This document shows, piece by piece, positions 52,159 to 64,000 of a stretch of DNA of 64,000 bases. The DNA comes from Paratinospora sagittata (lineage: Eukaryota > Streptophyta > Magnoliopsida > Ranunculales > Menispermaceae). A program made the translations under genes and the position numbers. The stretch spans positions 6,932,501 through 6,996,500 of the forward strand of contig CM069607.1 of the NCBI GenBank assembly GCA_035771175.1, written 5' to 3'. Positions within the stretch are counted from its first letter, which is position 1. Every line of letters starts with the position of its first letter. The notes under the pieces were generated by a model. It was not told where the DNA came from. It saw only the letters and a list, made by a program, of their open reading frames with translations, and did no database searches.

Positions 52159-52425
52159 TTTTTTTTTTTTTTTTTGAGTGATGACATGAGGTTAGAGAAT
52201 GTTGACATTAGGTCAGAAGAAGTCGGGACCCCTCAGTAGGATCAAGAAGGTCAGTACAACGATAAAGGACATAAGGGGCCCGGATGAAGACTATGCAAAT
52301 TAACTATCATGGTCTCTCTTCTACTTTTATTGGGTAGGAAAAGCTCTTACTTATTTGTAAAAGAAAATAATCGAACTTTCGATTTTAAGTTAAAGGGATT
52401 CTGATGCACACCATTGAAGCTAGCA
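52159..52425 (-). mobile_element. SINE-like element, tentative
   Basis: On the minus strand an A-box-like TAGCTTCAATGGTGTG near 52420 and a B-box-like GAAAGTTCGATTATT near 52375 precede a body ending in a long A tail (T run 52159-52175). No clean target duplication is seen. Confidence 0.6.
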
Positions 52426-53217
52426 AACATCGAATGATTTCCTACTTAATTTGGTCTTTATGTTATAATAATATTTAAAAAATTCTAATATTACGTATAA
52501 AGAATTCAAAGGAAATCAATATTATTACTTTCGGAAAAGAAAATTTAATTGGTAGTTAGCCTTAAAAAATATTAGAAAATATACCAGTATTTGTCCTTAT
52601 TTTAAAAAAGTAAAATTTGCATCAAAAGCTATGAAAACTACAATATTTAAAAGCTTCATATATCAACATTATTGCTTTTCAAACAAAAAAAAGTATATAT
52701 ATCATTCACCATAAAGATTATGTCAATCCTAAAATTAAAGGCACATTTTTAGAGTTATGAATATGTATTATTTGCTTTCTTAATAAGATTTACTAACATT
52801 TAATAAAACGCCAAAACCATCATTTTCTTAACCATCTACATCAACCCGCGTGCACTACTTTCTACCATTGTAAATTGTCCATTTTAAAGATATCACCTAA
52901 CTTATGACCTTTATTATTTAGTGATTAAAAGTTTAGAGTTTTCTATTTTTTATTCTTTCAAAATACATGTCTAAAATTAAACTCACGTTAATAAAGCATT
53001 TTAATATAAAAAATATTAAAACAAACTAATGGCTACTTGGTTTTTTATTTATTAGTGTGAATATGATTTTTTTTTTTTTTTTTGGCCAAGGCATGAATAT
53101 TATTTTAGGCATATTTTTTTAAAGTTGATTTAGCATTCTTCTTTTAAGACACTTTTGCAAACTTGCAAACCTCTTAATGAAATAGAGGTTTAGGCTCAAC
53201 TAAAAGTCTAAAATAAG

Positions 53218-53606
53218 CCATTCATAAAGTGTTGGCGTAACTGGTCGTCAGCTCCACAGGCATTACACGGATCATGAGTTCAAGTCGAAGAAGGATATCT
53301 TAAACTATGTATCGCGACAGTTACCTGTACAAGATTCGTAAAAGTTACGTCAACATCAATTTTTTTAACCATGTGTCACGACAGTTACCTGTACAAGATT
53401 CATAAAAGTTACGTCGACGTGGGGTACGAGCTAGGTAGAAAGGATAAATTTTTAAACTTGGTTTGGGTTGGTTCGTGTTGTTGGGTGGTCATTGTATTCT
53501 TACCCTATTGGTATGAGAATTAGTAGCTTTAGAAACTGGGCCTAATACCCCACCGAAGACAAATATTGTAAGTTTGTATCTTCTCAAAAAAAAAAAAAAA
53601 AAAAAA
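53218..53606 (+). mobile_element. SINE with 15-bp target duplication and long poly(A)
   Basis: A box GTTGGCGTAACTGG, B box ATGAGTTCAAGTCG, body with a 64-bp internal duplication (CGACAGTTACCTGTACAAGATTC at 53315 and 53379), ending in more than 20 A. AAAGTCTAAAATAAG flanks it at 53203-53217 and 53607-53621, the signature of LINE-driven target-primed insertion. Confidence 0.9.
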
Positions 53607-54475
53607 AAAGTCTAAAATAAGTCTTTTTTTACTTATTTTTGTACAGGTTATATTTACCTTTACTTAACTAAAGGTTGAAGAATAGAATAATCTATCAAAA
53701 AATAATTTTTATTACCCACTACCGCTTTTAGAGGTTGAATTACAGTTAACAAACACTACCTTAAACTCTTATTTTCGTACATTCGAAATAGAATTTGAAC
53801 TCATAATTGTCTTTTTTTTTTTCACCCTTATTGTTAAGGCCATCATTGTCATGTATTGACAGGAAAAAAAAAAACCCATAATCTAAAACTCCAAAAGTAG
53901 AATTTTCTACTAAAAATCTAAAAAGGGGCATTTGGTTTTAATGATATCAAGATCATAACTCCACTAAAATAAGATTTTAACAATTGCTCTCATGCCTGAC
54001 CCTTCTATGCATATAAGAAGTAGGTGTTGCAGGCTGAAACTGCTCGTCATCACAACATAAAAAGAAAGAAAGAAAGAAAAAGAAAATAAAAGAAAGCGAC
54101 TCCTTGTGATTTTGTCATATTGTGTCATGGGGCACGGATGCTCCGTAATCCGTATTTTGCCTTGTTGCCCTCCATATCTTTCTATTTATTTGTGTTTTTT
54201 TTATTTTTGTTTAAATATTTATATTTTTTAAACTCTTTTTGGTTTAATTAGTTGAGAAACTAGTTATTGTTTTTGTTTTTGATGGACTCACCGAGGTTCC
54301 TTCTACCTTCCTTCTTCCTCTTTCCATTCATGACATTTCCTTCTCTTAATTCTTCTTTTTCTTTTCTGGGTCTTTGATTATTCATCATCTTCCACCTGAT
54401 TCTCTCCGAAAATTGAACAAATTTTTTTTTTAAAATTGGTTTTGATTTGAGCTTCTAATAATAGAGAAAACAGGA

Positions 54476-55729
54476 ATGAATGGCCCTCCAATTTGTGAAC
54501 AGGATTGCTCTGAGTTTGTTGAAGTTGATCCAACTGGAAGATATTGGAGGGTATAACACCAAATCCCATCTATACCCACTTTTGCTTCTCATCTCTCCTT
54601 TTTGTGTTCTCCTTTTGAAGATTCTGTGTCTTATTTTTTGGAGGTTCATTTTTTTTTTGGTTGCAGTACAATGAAATCCTTGGAAAAGGAGCTTCTAAGA
54701 CTGTGTATGTATGACCCTCTGATTGCATTTTTTTTTATCTTACCCTTTTGAGATTTTTGCAAAATTTGAGAAGTTATTTCAATGTTTTTTGGAATGGGTA
54801 TCTGTCAAAATTTGAGCTTGATTGTTTATTATTGATGCAGTTACAGAGCCTTTGATGAGTTTGAAGGGATTGAAGTTGCTTGGAACCAAGTCAAGCTTTA
54901 TGATTTCCTGCAAAGTCCTGAAGATCTTGAAAGGCTCTACTGTGAAATTCATCTCCTCAAGACCTTGAAACACAAGAACATCATGAAGTTCTACACTTCT
55001 TGGGTTGATGCTGCTAATAGGAACATAAATTTTATAACTGAGATGTTTACCTCTGGTACTCTAAGACAGTAAGTACTCCATATCTTGTTTTCACCAATTT
55101 CTATCTTGTTTGCTCTTCTATCTTGATTTCAGGATGTGGGCATCCAAGATTTGTGTTTCCAGTAATTGGGTCTTTTTTTTTTTGTAATTTTTTTTATTGG
55201 TAGGTATGGGCAAAAGCACAAGAGGGTTAACATTAGAGCTGTGAAGCATTGGTGCAGGCAGATCTTAAGAGGGCTTCTTTATCTCCACAACCATGACCCT
55301 CCTGTGATCCACAGAGATCTCAAATGTGATAACATTTTTATAAATGGGAACCAAGGGGAAGTGAAGATTGGTGATCTTGGTCTTGCTGCAATTCGCCGAA
55401 AATCCCATGTTGCTCACTGTGTTGGTGAGCCTCTTCAACCCTATTTTCAAACATTTTTTTTTTTTTTTTTATCTTCATTGGTTTTCTTGTAGATCAGTCA
55501 TCTGTGAGTAAAAAAACCAATTGGGTTTTGGTGTTTTAATGTGTATACTTTATTGGTTTTCTTTTTTCAGGCACGCCGGAGTTCATGGCACCGGAGGTTT
55601 ACGAAGAGGAGTACAATGAGCTTGTGGATATCTATTCATTTGGAATGTGTGTCTTGGAAATGGTCACCTTTGAATATCCTTACAGTGAATGCACACATCC
55701 TGCTCAGATCTACAAGAAAGTTATCTCTG

Positions 55730-55783
<54 letters not shown>

Positions 55784-57374
55784 AAGATAAGAACTCTGAT
55801 ATTGTTTCTATCTCCTACTGATTTGTAACTTTGCTTGCTTTTCTTTTACATAATTTATCTATTATTATAGGGAAAAAAACCAGATGCTTTGTTCAAAGTT
55901 AAAGATCCTGAAGTGAGACAATTTGTAGAGAAATGCTTGGTGACAGTGTCTCAAAGGCTTTCTGCAAAGGAGCTTCTGAAAGACCCTTTTCTACATATTG
56001 ATGATAGGGAAGATGATTTGAGACTCATAGATTACTCAAGAGAAATCGATAAGATTGGCCCATTTCTAAGATCTCCTCCTCTCTTTGAACTCCATCACAG
56101 TAGCAATTTCTTCTGTAATGGGCATTCCAATTATTGTGATTTTGATCTTGACCATGAAAATAGCTGGAGGTACCATCCTGTGGATGTTGAAACCAATAGC
56201 CTAAAGCTGTTAACTTATAACCATGAAAATGAGCAGTCTCCAAGTCTTGACATAGCAATAAAGGGAAAGAGGAAAGAAGATGCCATCTTTTTAAGTCTCA
56301 GAATTGCCGATAAAGAAGGTTAGTAGTGTAAAAAAAAAATTCCCTTAATTCTGACTTGTGACTTGTAATATTTTCTTTTCCAAGTTGTATGATTTCATTT
56401 TCTCTCCAGGACGCATCCGCAACATATACTTCCCATTTGATATTTTAACCGATACAGCATTGAGCGTTGCTACAGAAATGGTTGCAGAGTTGGATATAAC
56501 TGACCAAGATGTGAATATAATAGCAGACATTATTGATGGTGAGATTGCTACTTTGGTACCAGGATGGAATATAGGGTCAGGAATGGATGAAACCTCTTGC
56601 TTTGCTATTGTTAATTGTCCTAATTGTGGCTCTAATAATATTTCCATTAAGGACCATCTCCTTTTGAATGAATCGGGCAACGATAATACTCAAATTCTTC
56701 AATGTTCTCAACACTGTTGTGCCGCTACTCATGGTAGATTTGAAGAGATCACATACCAAATAGAAGGGTCAGAACAATTTGTAACAGAGAGAATTCTTAT
56801 GGGCTCAAGCCAAACATATGGTATTCGGTATTTTGACACCGTTTCTAAGTTTAGAGAACCAGAACTAAGTTTAGGACGGTCAGGAGAGCTGGAGGAATGG
56901 GATTCATTAACATCTTCGAAACATGAAAATGTGGTCGACAAGAATGTGATTCATATGGGCAAAGCGAGTACAGATGATTATGAATATGATGAGATCAAGC
57001 AAGAATCGAGATGGCTCAAAGCCAAGTACCAAATGGAGATAAGGGACCTTAGAACTCAACAGCTACAAGCAAAATCAAAAGCTCCAAGTTCATGTCAAGA
57101 TTCTGAAAATAGGGAAAACCAAGTGGTATCTTCTCCAGTTTCTTCAACTCAAGGAGAAGAAGAGGAGAGTAATGAACTTTTGCTAAAATCATTTTCTTCA
57201 GTGAAGCATTTCCCTCTCAAATCGGAGACCCGAAGGGCGCGAAATTGCGAGGCAAGCGCCAGATCTTTCAGTCCAGTTGATATGTTCACTGCCAAGAGTT
57301 TCTACTCTGGGGAATTGCTTCCACACACCCTTCACAGAACAACATCTCTTCCAGTTGATGCTGTTGATGTCTAA
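54476..57374 (+). CDS. WNK (with-no-lysine) serine/threonine kinase, seven exons
   Basis: Exons 54476-54550, 54667-54704, 54841-55068, 55204-55424, 55571-55728, 55871-56318 and 56410-57374 join in frame with GT-AG introns to 710 residues. The kinase domain is about 26-283. Its glycine loop GKGASKTV (31-38) carries the Lys (K36) that WNKs use, because the usual subdomain II Lys is Asn (N53 in VAWNQV). HRDLKCDN starts at 150 and DLG is at 171-173. An OSR1-C-type domain lies near 376-440 ([19 protein letters not shown]). A coiled-coil-like stretch is near 580-615, followed by a Ser-rich tail. Plant WNKs act in ion, osmotic and flowering-time signalling. By length and tail it is nearest WNK4/WNK5 (ZIK1/ZIK2), but the paralogue is not decided. 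Confidence 0.93.
55736..55779 (+). repeat. (CT)n microsatellite in WNK intron 5
   Basis: A CT run of about 20 units starts 7 bases after the exon 5 donor at 55729. It sits close enough to influence donor context or to act as a polymorphic marker. Confidence 0.9.
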
Positions 57375-59559
57375 AATCAGTGATGCTTCCTACTTTGATT
57401 CTTTTCATTAGTTTTTTACACACTACTCAACACAAGCTGTACATTCATTTGAATCACACCAAAATTATTGTAACTTGGGTTAATTTCCAGTTTTGCAACT
57501 TCCCCTTGGAAATTGATTGAAGTGAAAAAAAAAAAAAAAACCCAAAAAAACAAGGAGAGAGAGAACTGAGAAGCGTCTTCCACAAATCTGTATTTGTTGC
57601 TGGCATCAATTACAAAACTAGAGAAGTGGATGACTGGGCTGGTTTATTTATTGGTAAGTAGGAGATGCTTCAAGTGAATAATTGAGATGTCAGTCTTTGC
57701 TGGTTAATAGGAGGCTTTCTATGACCACAACCAACTTCTCTTTTTGGAGTGACCCCAGTACTTCTTTTTCATCAAAGTTATTAAATGGGTCTGCTGAAAC
57801 TAGTAAACTTACCTATCACTGCATCTTGCAAATTCAAGCTGAAGATGATTGCTGCATTAATTATTGTTTCATGCAGTTTAAAAAAAAAACGTGAAAACTA
57901 CAAGTTCTGAGGATTTCCATTTTATGCAAAAAATAAAAAAATAAAAAAAAATCTTGCTTCCATGCAGCAAATAATGATCACCATTGACAAGGGTATATAT
58001 ATATATATAGATCATCAGGACATGGCTTTGTATTAAAGATAAGGGAAATTAAGTGGTTGGTTTAGTAGTTAGGGACAAGAGTCCTCAACTTTAAGACGAA
58101 GAGTTTGAGTGAGACTTATATGCAACTCACCAATATGTGGTGTCTAATGATGTTTGTTGCCGTGCATTAAGGAATTAAAAGGAAAATCTTGATACCCGTG
58201 AAAGAAGAAGAAGAAGAAGAAAGATAAGGGAACGGAGAGTGACTTTTGCTTTTAGAGCTTTTGGATTTTGGGAGTCATTGGTGATAAAAGCATGCAATTT
58301 TTGCCTGACAATAGTGGGGTTCAGCTAATAAAGCTTTTTTGAAAAAAAAAGAGGAATGGTTATGGTAGGTGAGAGGCTGTGTTTTTATCATTGAAGAGGT
58401 TTTTAACATGTGTCTTTCCCTTTCTCACGTGTATAATGGATGGTGATAATGCTCTCTCTCTTCTTTTTTTTTTTTTTTAATCATAATTTTCTTGTGCTTG
58501 CTTCCACTGCTGTGGAATGGAATCATAAACCCAAAAAGATAAGTCTTAAAAAACACATTCTGTTTTTAATTTTCTGCACTGCTTTTAAAAGCATCTTTAT
58601 AGAGAATCAACCTTCCTTAAATTGAATTCAACCAGCAAAAAGCATGGTGCCGTACAGACCCATGTACCTTATTAATACATTTTTTTCTTCCCACCCAATT
58701 CCAAACGAGGAGGATTTCATACTTGTTCCTTTCAAAGAACAACCCTGCCTTTTATGTCCCTACACGTCATGGTTATGGTTGGGCGGGCTTTGGTGCAAAG
58801 ATTGAAATGGCTCTCAGTTGTAACCTAAAAGTCATGGATTCGAATTTAAAAATAGTTTTTCCAACCTGAAGCTTAGGTTACGTAGAGTTTCGTACATTGA
58901 GTATACATCATCTCTTCTCTAATGTGAAGATAAGACTATATACATCATCTCTTCTCTATACTTTAGAATAGTAGGAACCTTGTGTATTATGGAGTACAAA
59001 CTTTCAAGAACGGTAGAAGAACAATAGGCCTGTTTGTGTTTGGTACAACTTTTGAAAAAAATATTTTTTAAATGTACTTTTTGAACTTTTTCAAATATAC
59101 TAGCAGTTTGATCCAAAAACACTCAAAAATTACTTTTGGCTCAAAAATAATTTACAACCACTCGACCAAATAGGGTGAATTAAAATCAAGAAAACCACCC
59201 AATTGGATAGCAAAATGATTTTGATTGAATTTAGATCTTATTGGTTGATTACATGAAGTTTCTATACATAGAATCTTATGTTTATAGTTTAGTTATCAAT
59301 CAATAGAAGCTTTGGTTGGTTTGATCAAGCTTCTACAGTGGAAGCAGGTATGCAAATGCAACACTAACCCTAATGGACTACTCTTGTTGAGATCAAATAT
59401 AGTAGTCTTCATATGAAGAGCTTGGGAGTGGCAACTATGGCTAAACTTGAACTCTACCCAGTATTACATAATACTGATTAAGATGATCTAAATATATACA
59501 ACAATGATTATTACACACATTACTTAAGAATAGCAATCTGTTAACAATTTAGAGAAGTA
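57375..59559. other. WNK 3' UTR and intergenic region
   Basis: The 3' UTR probably extends some hundreds of bases beyond 57374; no single polyadenylation signal stands out. A SINE lies at 58048-58219. The rest is AT-rich with no gene I can support. Confidence 0.55.
58048..58219 (+). mobile_element. short SINE with (GAA)n tail and 13-bp target duplication
   Basis: A-box-like GGTTGGTTTAGTAGTTAGGG and B-box-like GAAGAGTTTGAGTGAGAC, ending in (GAA)n rather than poly(A). AAAGATAAGGGAA flanks it at 58035-58047 and 58220-58232. At 172 bp it is the shortest SINE in the window. Confidence 0.82.
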
Positions 59560-59990
59560 TCGCGTGGGGCAAAGGTCTTTTGGAGAAAGGAACTCGTTGG
59601 AGGGTTGGCGGTGGCTGGGGCATTCACATGTCTAATGACCGCTGGTTACCTAGGCCAAACTCTTCCAAATTAATATCACCCAACATCCAGTGACCTAAAT
59701 TGCACTGTGGCTGAGTTCATTTCACCTAATTCCCTATGGGATTTGGTCCCTTGGACAAATGGAGAAACTCCCTTCCGACAGTGAGGAGATCATAAAAATT
59801 CCACTTAGCAGAAGGCCTTCTAACAAGATAGTGTGGCATTACTCAAACAATGAGCAATATAATGTGAAAAGCATATATTGGTTGCAAATGAGAGACTTGC
59901 ATCACCAAAGACAACACCAAGAACATGTGGAACAAAATATGGCACCTTTCACTCCCACCGTAAAGGAAAAGTTTTTACTTGGAGGATGAC
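59560..59990 (+). pseudogene. LINE (non-LTR retrotransposon) ORF2 remnant
   Basis: Translation gives GKGLLEKGTRWRVGGGWGIH...DRWLPRP, then after stops and a frameshift EEIIKIPLSRRPSNKIVWHYSNNEQYNVKSIYW, then VKEKFLLGG. This is the conserved region behind the reverse transcriptase in plant LINEs, just before the zinc-binding RT-associated domain. The following sequence to an A-rich end near 60548 may be its 3' region. The copy is heavily decayed. Confidence 0.8.
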
Positions 59991-62900
59991 ATGAAAAGTC
60001 TTGTTGCACTCCTTTTATACTTTTTCTCCTTTTCCGCTCTTTGGATGTTATGAAAAGTCCTGTTGCGCGCTCCTTGGATGGCTTGCTGCTCTCCATCTTT
60101 CTTGCTCTTTTTTCTCTCTTTGTCGATCATCTCTCTCACCGATCGCTGCTCTCCATCTCCTAGCTATTTTGCTCTCTTCGCTTTCTCTGTCACCCTTGCT
60201 TATTTGTAGTCCACTTGAGGCAGTTGTTCTAGTTTTTTTGTTGCTTTGGTGTTTATGTTCATGTTTTTTATTGTTATGGTGTTTTCCACAGTATCTGGTT
60301 ATTTCATTGCCTAGGATCTAAGTTAACAAAGGGATCCTATTGCGAGGGATACACCCTTTTGTTGTTAGATTTATCCATTGTTGCAGATTCTATCTTCTTG
60401 ATGTTAAGGTTTTACCCATTTTTTTATGAGTCTTTATACTCGTAATTGTGTTTGCTATGTGATTCAGTGTGTCATTATATTTAATGGTGGGTTATACTTT
60501 ATTTGGAGATTTCAAACAAACTTTGACGAAAAAAATTTAAAAAAAAAATGTAGTAAAAGGGCTCAACCTGTCGTCCAAATTATTGCAAACCCAACTCCAC
60601 GGATCCCATAGAACCATGATAAGTTGAGTTTTAATGAGTTTTAATAAGATGGGCTGGACCTACAGAAATGGACATACATTCGAAATATAAAATTTAGAAA
60701 ATACATAAATAAAATATATATATATCATTTTAAGAAAAAAAAAACCTAATTCTTTAAATTAAGTATCCTCCCAACCCAAAAACAATATATATACACAAAC
60801 ACACATAAGAGGATGACCAAAAATTGTTTTCAATGTCTTTGTAGCCTATAGTCGATGTTTGACTAATATCTGAAATTTAACCTAATAACATATTTGATTG
60901 ATGAATTTGAAATGTCTTAAATTTGTGTAATCCAATATAACATAATATATATATATATATATATATATAAAAGAAGCAACCACCCCTGATGGATCTTTAA
61001 ACTCGGGGGCTTTTAATGTCTGATTTCATGGGTCCCATGTTGTCCATTTTTGAAGTGCATTTATGGAATATGACTTTAGACCTTTGTACTATCATAGCTA
61101 ACCTTAGGTGGTAAAAAAAATTTTAAAAAGGAAAATAAAAGAAAAAAAGTGAAGCATATACAAGTGTTAATATGGGTCTTAATAATATTTATTTGTTACT
61201 TAAAAAAAGTGTTAATATTTGTTTAATTATGTAAATTAAATATCTCACACAGCCAATGGATCCACAAGGACCAAGCCAGAAAATTATGTAAATAACCTTA
61301 AAAGGGGTCTTGACTTTTGATGAGATGAAATTCAGATATAACTAAGTCCTTGATGTTGAAAATATATTGTAAAATAAAATTATGAGAATTTTAAAAAAGT
61401 GTAATTGAAAAATAACTACAATAATTCAAAAGTTATGTCTCTTGAAATTTTAAATTCAAAGAGTTGTGTCTTTTAGAAATGAAAAGTTTTCTATGAAAAG
61501 TCATATGAATGATAATATGGTTGACTATATATAGATTACTGGAGTTTCAGAAAATGATTTGAGTTAACCTTTCTTTCTTTTCACTCTTTAATTTTTCTGC
61601 ATAATCTCCTTTTTTTTGCAATCATACAATTTCCACAACATTGTTTTGGTGGAATAGGTCACTATTGCTAAGTGTAGAATTCGGTTTTGTTGTATCCTCG
61701 ACGTAATTTGCATAAGAAAACCTTTTAGCAAACTGTTTAATTAGGTGCAAATAAAACCTTAAGGAAAGTGACTACATGCCTCAAAATCACTAATTTGATA
61801 TATTATTATTCAGAGTATCTTAAACACTTAAACCTCACTAAGTGGTGCTAAGTGGCTCGGGATATATTCAACACAATTTATGCATCATACACATACATAA
61901 ACACGCATATCGAGTAAATCCAGACTGATCAAGAAGAGTCCAAAGATAGTATCATTTAAAATGAAGATTCATGACGGTGAGAGTGTTTGGAAGAGTTTTT
62001 TTAAAATATGTTTAGAACATAAATACTTTTAAAGGTATTTGATAATACCCGCTTTTATTTAAACTGTAATAAAAAAAAAGTTTTTAACTTTTAGAAGAAG
62101 TTGAGAAAAATTAATTTTTTTTAAAGTATTTTTAATATAATCGCTTCTCAAAAAATCTTTTTTTAAAAAAAGTTCACCTAAACATAGCCTCAATGAATTG
62201 CTTTCAAAAAAAAAAGAAAGTGCTTAAAAAAAGAGACATAATTGAATTGGAAAAATTGGAAATGATACAATTTAAATTTTCATAAGTTAATATTATATGC
62301 TGCAATAAAATTATCAAACAAAAAGGTTAGTTTAATGCATCCAAGATGAAGAGGGTAACCCTCCTTTTATATCATATAAATTTTAATAAATAGTACAAAT
62401 TATGGCATAAATGATTCATGCGTGCTACTCTTGTCTGATCTGTTTGACATTTTTGCAGAGGTTTAGTGTTACTAATTAATTATATTTTCCTCTAAACTCC
62501 TTTCTTAATTATGATTTTGTTTTATTTACGCCACACTCTTCTTTTACATTGATCCAGTACTACCCACCGTAATTTAAACTCAGTTCAGGCCCACAGAGTA
62601 GTTTTGACTAGAGAAAGATGAACGGCTCAGGTGAGAGATTTTTGTCTCAGATTTACAGGTAGGGTGTATTGGATCAGTTTAAATAAATTATTTTCTGAAT
62701 CGCGTACATGGCACGAGGCATTTCTTTTTCTATGCACCAAGAAGAAAGCAACGAGTCCGCTTCTACAGAGAGAGACCCGAATCTCTCGGTTGTGGAAATC
62801 TTGCAGAAGAAGATGAAACAACAGCTTTCATGATAAATTGATGATGATGAACCATGTTTGTATCTGCATTTCCTGCTGTTTCTTTTTTTTTGAATCCTAG

Positions 62901-63492
62901 AAGTTTTTGATAAACCCCATTTTTTCTCTCTTATTGAAATCCAGCTGCTGCTTCTTTCTTTTTCTTTTCTTTTTTTCTTTTTTTCAGATTGGTTTTCGTT
63001 TTCATTTGGTGGGTAGTTGACATTTGAGCTTTATGTTTCTGGGTCGGCTTTATTTTTCATTTTAAGCTTTATTTTTCTATGTTGGGTTTATTGTGGAATG
63101 GAGAAGAAAATTAAATTTTTAATGCATTTTATGTCCTTCTGAGAGTCGCCCATTTTGAATCTTGATGAACCCTTGAAGATATTGGGTTCTGTTCTGATGT
63201 ATTTGTCTGTATTGAAGCTTTTTTTGAATCCTTTGGTGCATGGAAATGGGTTTGGAGGTTGTTTTGATGATTTTCAGTAATTCATTTTTGCAGAAAAAAT
63301 GGTCTATTAATGTGGCATTTTGGTAATTTTGTGGTGGATTTTTGTATGTGGTGGTGAAGATGATGCATTTATTGAGTATTTGAGTAATGGGTTGAGGTTA
63401 AATTCTTGCCAAGTTTGTATTTTGCAAGTTTTAGGAAAACAAAAGGAGTTTTGTAAATTTGCTTGGCCTATTATATATTAGATTAGATTGCA
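59991..63492. other. intergenic region before the GT47 gene
   Basis: 60000-60550 is pyrimidine-rich and possibly LINE-derived. Beyond that the DNA is AT-rich with no gene. From about 62600 on, composition becomes transcript-like (CT-rich and TTTTT-rich), and the 5' UTR of the downstream gene, possibly with an intron, may start here; I cannot fix its ends. Confidence 0.45.
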
Positions 63493-64000
63493 ATGGCAGA
63501 CAGGAATTCCCATTCTCTTGTTCTTATTTCTAGAAAATGTATGTTCTGCCTATTCACAATCACAACCTTTGTTTTCATCTTCTCTTGGTTCTTCATTCTC
63601 CGATCGACTAGTCGACCAAATTTCATTGACCACAGCCTATTACCTAATTCCAAGCTCTTCGCAACAGTTGATACTGTTAATTATAATTCCAAAGATCATA
63701 ATGAGATAAAACCCCTGATCCCCAGTCCCTTAGAACTTGTGGATGATAGTATAGATACTCCCCAAGTAAGAGATTTACCGAAATGTAATCCAAACAAGAC
63801 ATTTTTGAAGGTTTTCATGTATGATTTGCCTCCCGATTTTCATTTTGAGCTCTTAGATTGGAAGGCTGAGGGAGGTAGTGTTTGGCCTGACATACAAAAA
63901 AAGATCCCCGAATATCCTGGTGGATTGAACTTGCAACATAGCATAGAATATTGGCTCACATTGGATTTGCTCTCTTCAACAAATTCTGACGTAACGGGTG
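63493..64000 (+). CDS. exostosin-family (GT47) glycosyltransferase, N-terminal part, cut by window end
   Basis: ATG at 63493 opens a frame of 169 codons still open at the window edge. Residues 16-36 form a single hydrophobic helix (MFCLFTITTFVFIFSWFFIL) after a short basic N-terminus, giving a type II Golgi membrane anchor. After a variable stem, FLKVFMYDLPPDFHFELLDW and YPGGLNLQHSIEYWLTLDLL match the start of the plant exostosin/GT47 domain. Members of this family build cell-wall polysaccharides such as xylan, pectin or xyloglucan. The donor and acceptor cannot be told from this part. Confidence 0.88.
   Translation, partial: MADRNSHSLVLISRKCMFCLFTITTFVFIFSWFFILRSTSRPNFIDHSLLPNSKLFATVDTVNYNSKDHNEIKPLIPSPLELVDDSIDTPQVRDLPKCNPNKTFLKVFMYDLPPDFHFELLDWKAEGGSVWPDIQKKIPEYPGGLNLQHSIEYWLTLDLLSSTNSDVTG

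Larger units (their letters stand above)
43599..54475. other. AT-rich intergenic region with SINEs and a nested MITE, no gene
   Basis: No supported gene over about 11 kb. Repeats at 47066, 50887, 52159 and 53218 and a less AT-rich island at 48360-49140 are listed separately. The last few hundred bases hold the promoter and 5' UTR of the WNK gene. Confidence 0.6.

Noticed and set aside
60001..60321. 106-codon plus-strand open frame rich in Leu, Ser and Cys
   Set aside because: Pyrimidine-rich DNA produces Leu/Ser frames; it probably belongs to the LINE 3' region.
63488..63709. 73-codon open frame overlapping the GT47 start
   Set aside because: It is a shifted-frame shadow; the real frame starts at 63493 and runs past the window end with clear exostosin motifs.

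Overview
This is a plant nuclear window, very probably from a eudicot. The evidence is AT-rich intergenic DNA, GT-AG introns, plant-restricted gene families (DRT102-type RpiB-cupin fusion, DUF868, WNK kinase with OSR1-C domain, GT47 exostosin), plant LTR, SINE and MITE elements, and an integrated caulimovirid (plant pararetrovirus). I cannot name the species.

Layout. 1-3670: intergenic DNA and the single-exon DRT102-like gene (1997-2989, -). 3676-14921: an old, degenerate 11.2-kb Ty3/gypsy retrotransposon of the Tat type (two RNase H domains), with 5-bp target duplications, an antisense extra ORF behind pol, and a 1.28-kb foldback cluster of five tRNA-like SINE units inserted in that ORF. 15906-16448: a related solo LTR. 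18730-19800: DUF868 gene (-). 21843-35574: a 13.7-kb endogenous pararetrovirus locus. 35575-54475: about 19 kb of AT-rich intergenic DNA with SINEs, hAT-like MITEs, tandem duplications and another solo LTR (42698-43593). 54476-57374: seven-exon WNK kinase gene (+). 58048-60000: a SINE and a LINE remnant. 63493-64000: start of a GT47 exostosin gene, cut by the window edge.

The most notable region is the pararetrovirus locus. It has four pieces of one virus in alternating orientation: a + copy from the coat-protein region through the intergenic promoter (21843-26415); a - copy from the primer-binding site through leader, movement protein and a long open polyprotein (33407 down to 26416); a + fragment of the polyprotein N-terminal region (33416-34610); and a - fragment of leader and movement protein (35574 down to 34611). 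The two long copies face each other tail to tail, share about 3.6 kb, and differ by only 9 of about 1,212 aligned residues, so the locus is young. The viral promoter in the spacer points into the antisense strand of the second copy, so any transcript from it would be complementary to viral sense RNA. The leader carries a small ORF for a 42-residue one-pass membrane peptide, and a 146-residue ORF of unknown role overlaps the polyprotein stop by ATGA.

The four cellular genes look like ordinary housekeeping or signalling genes with no evident functional link. Most of the remaining sequence is transposon-derived.
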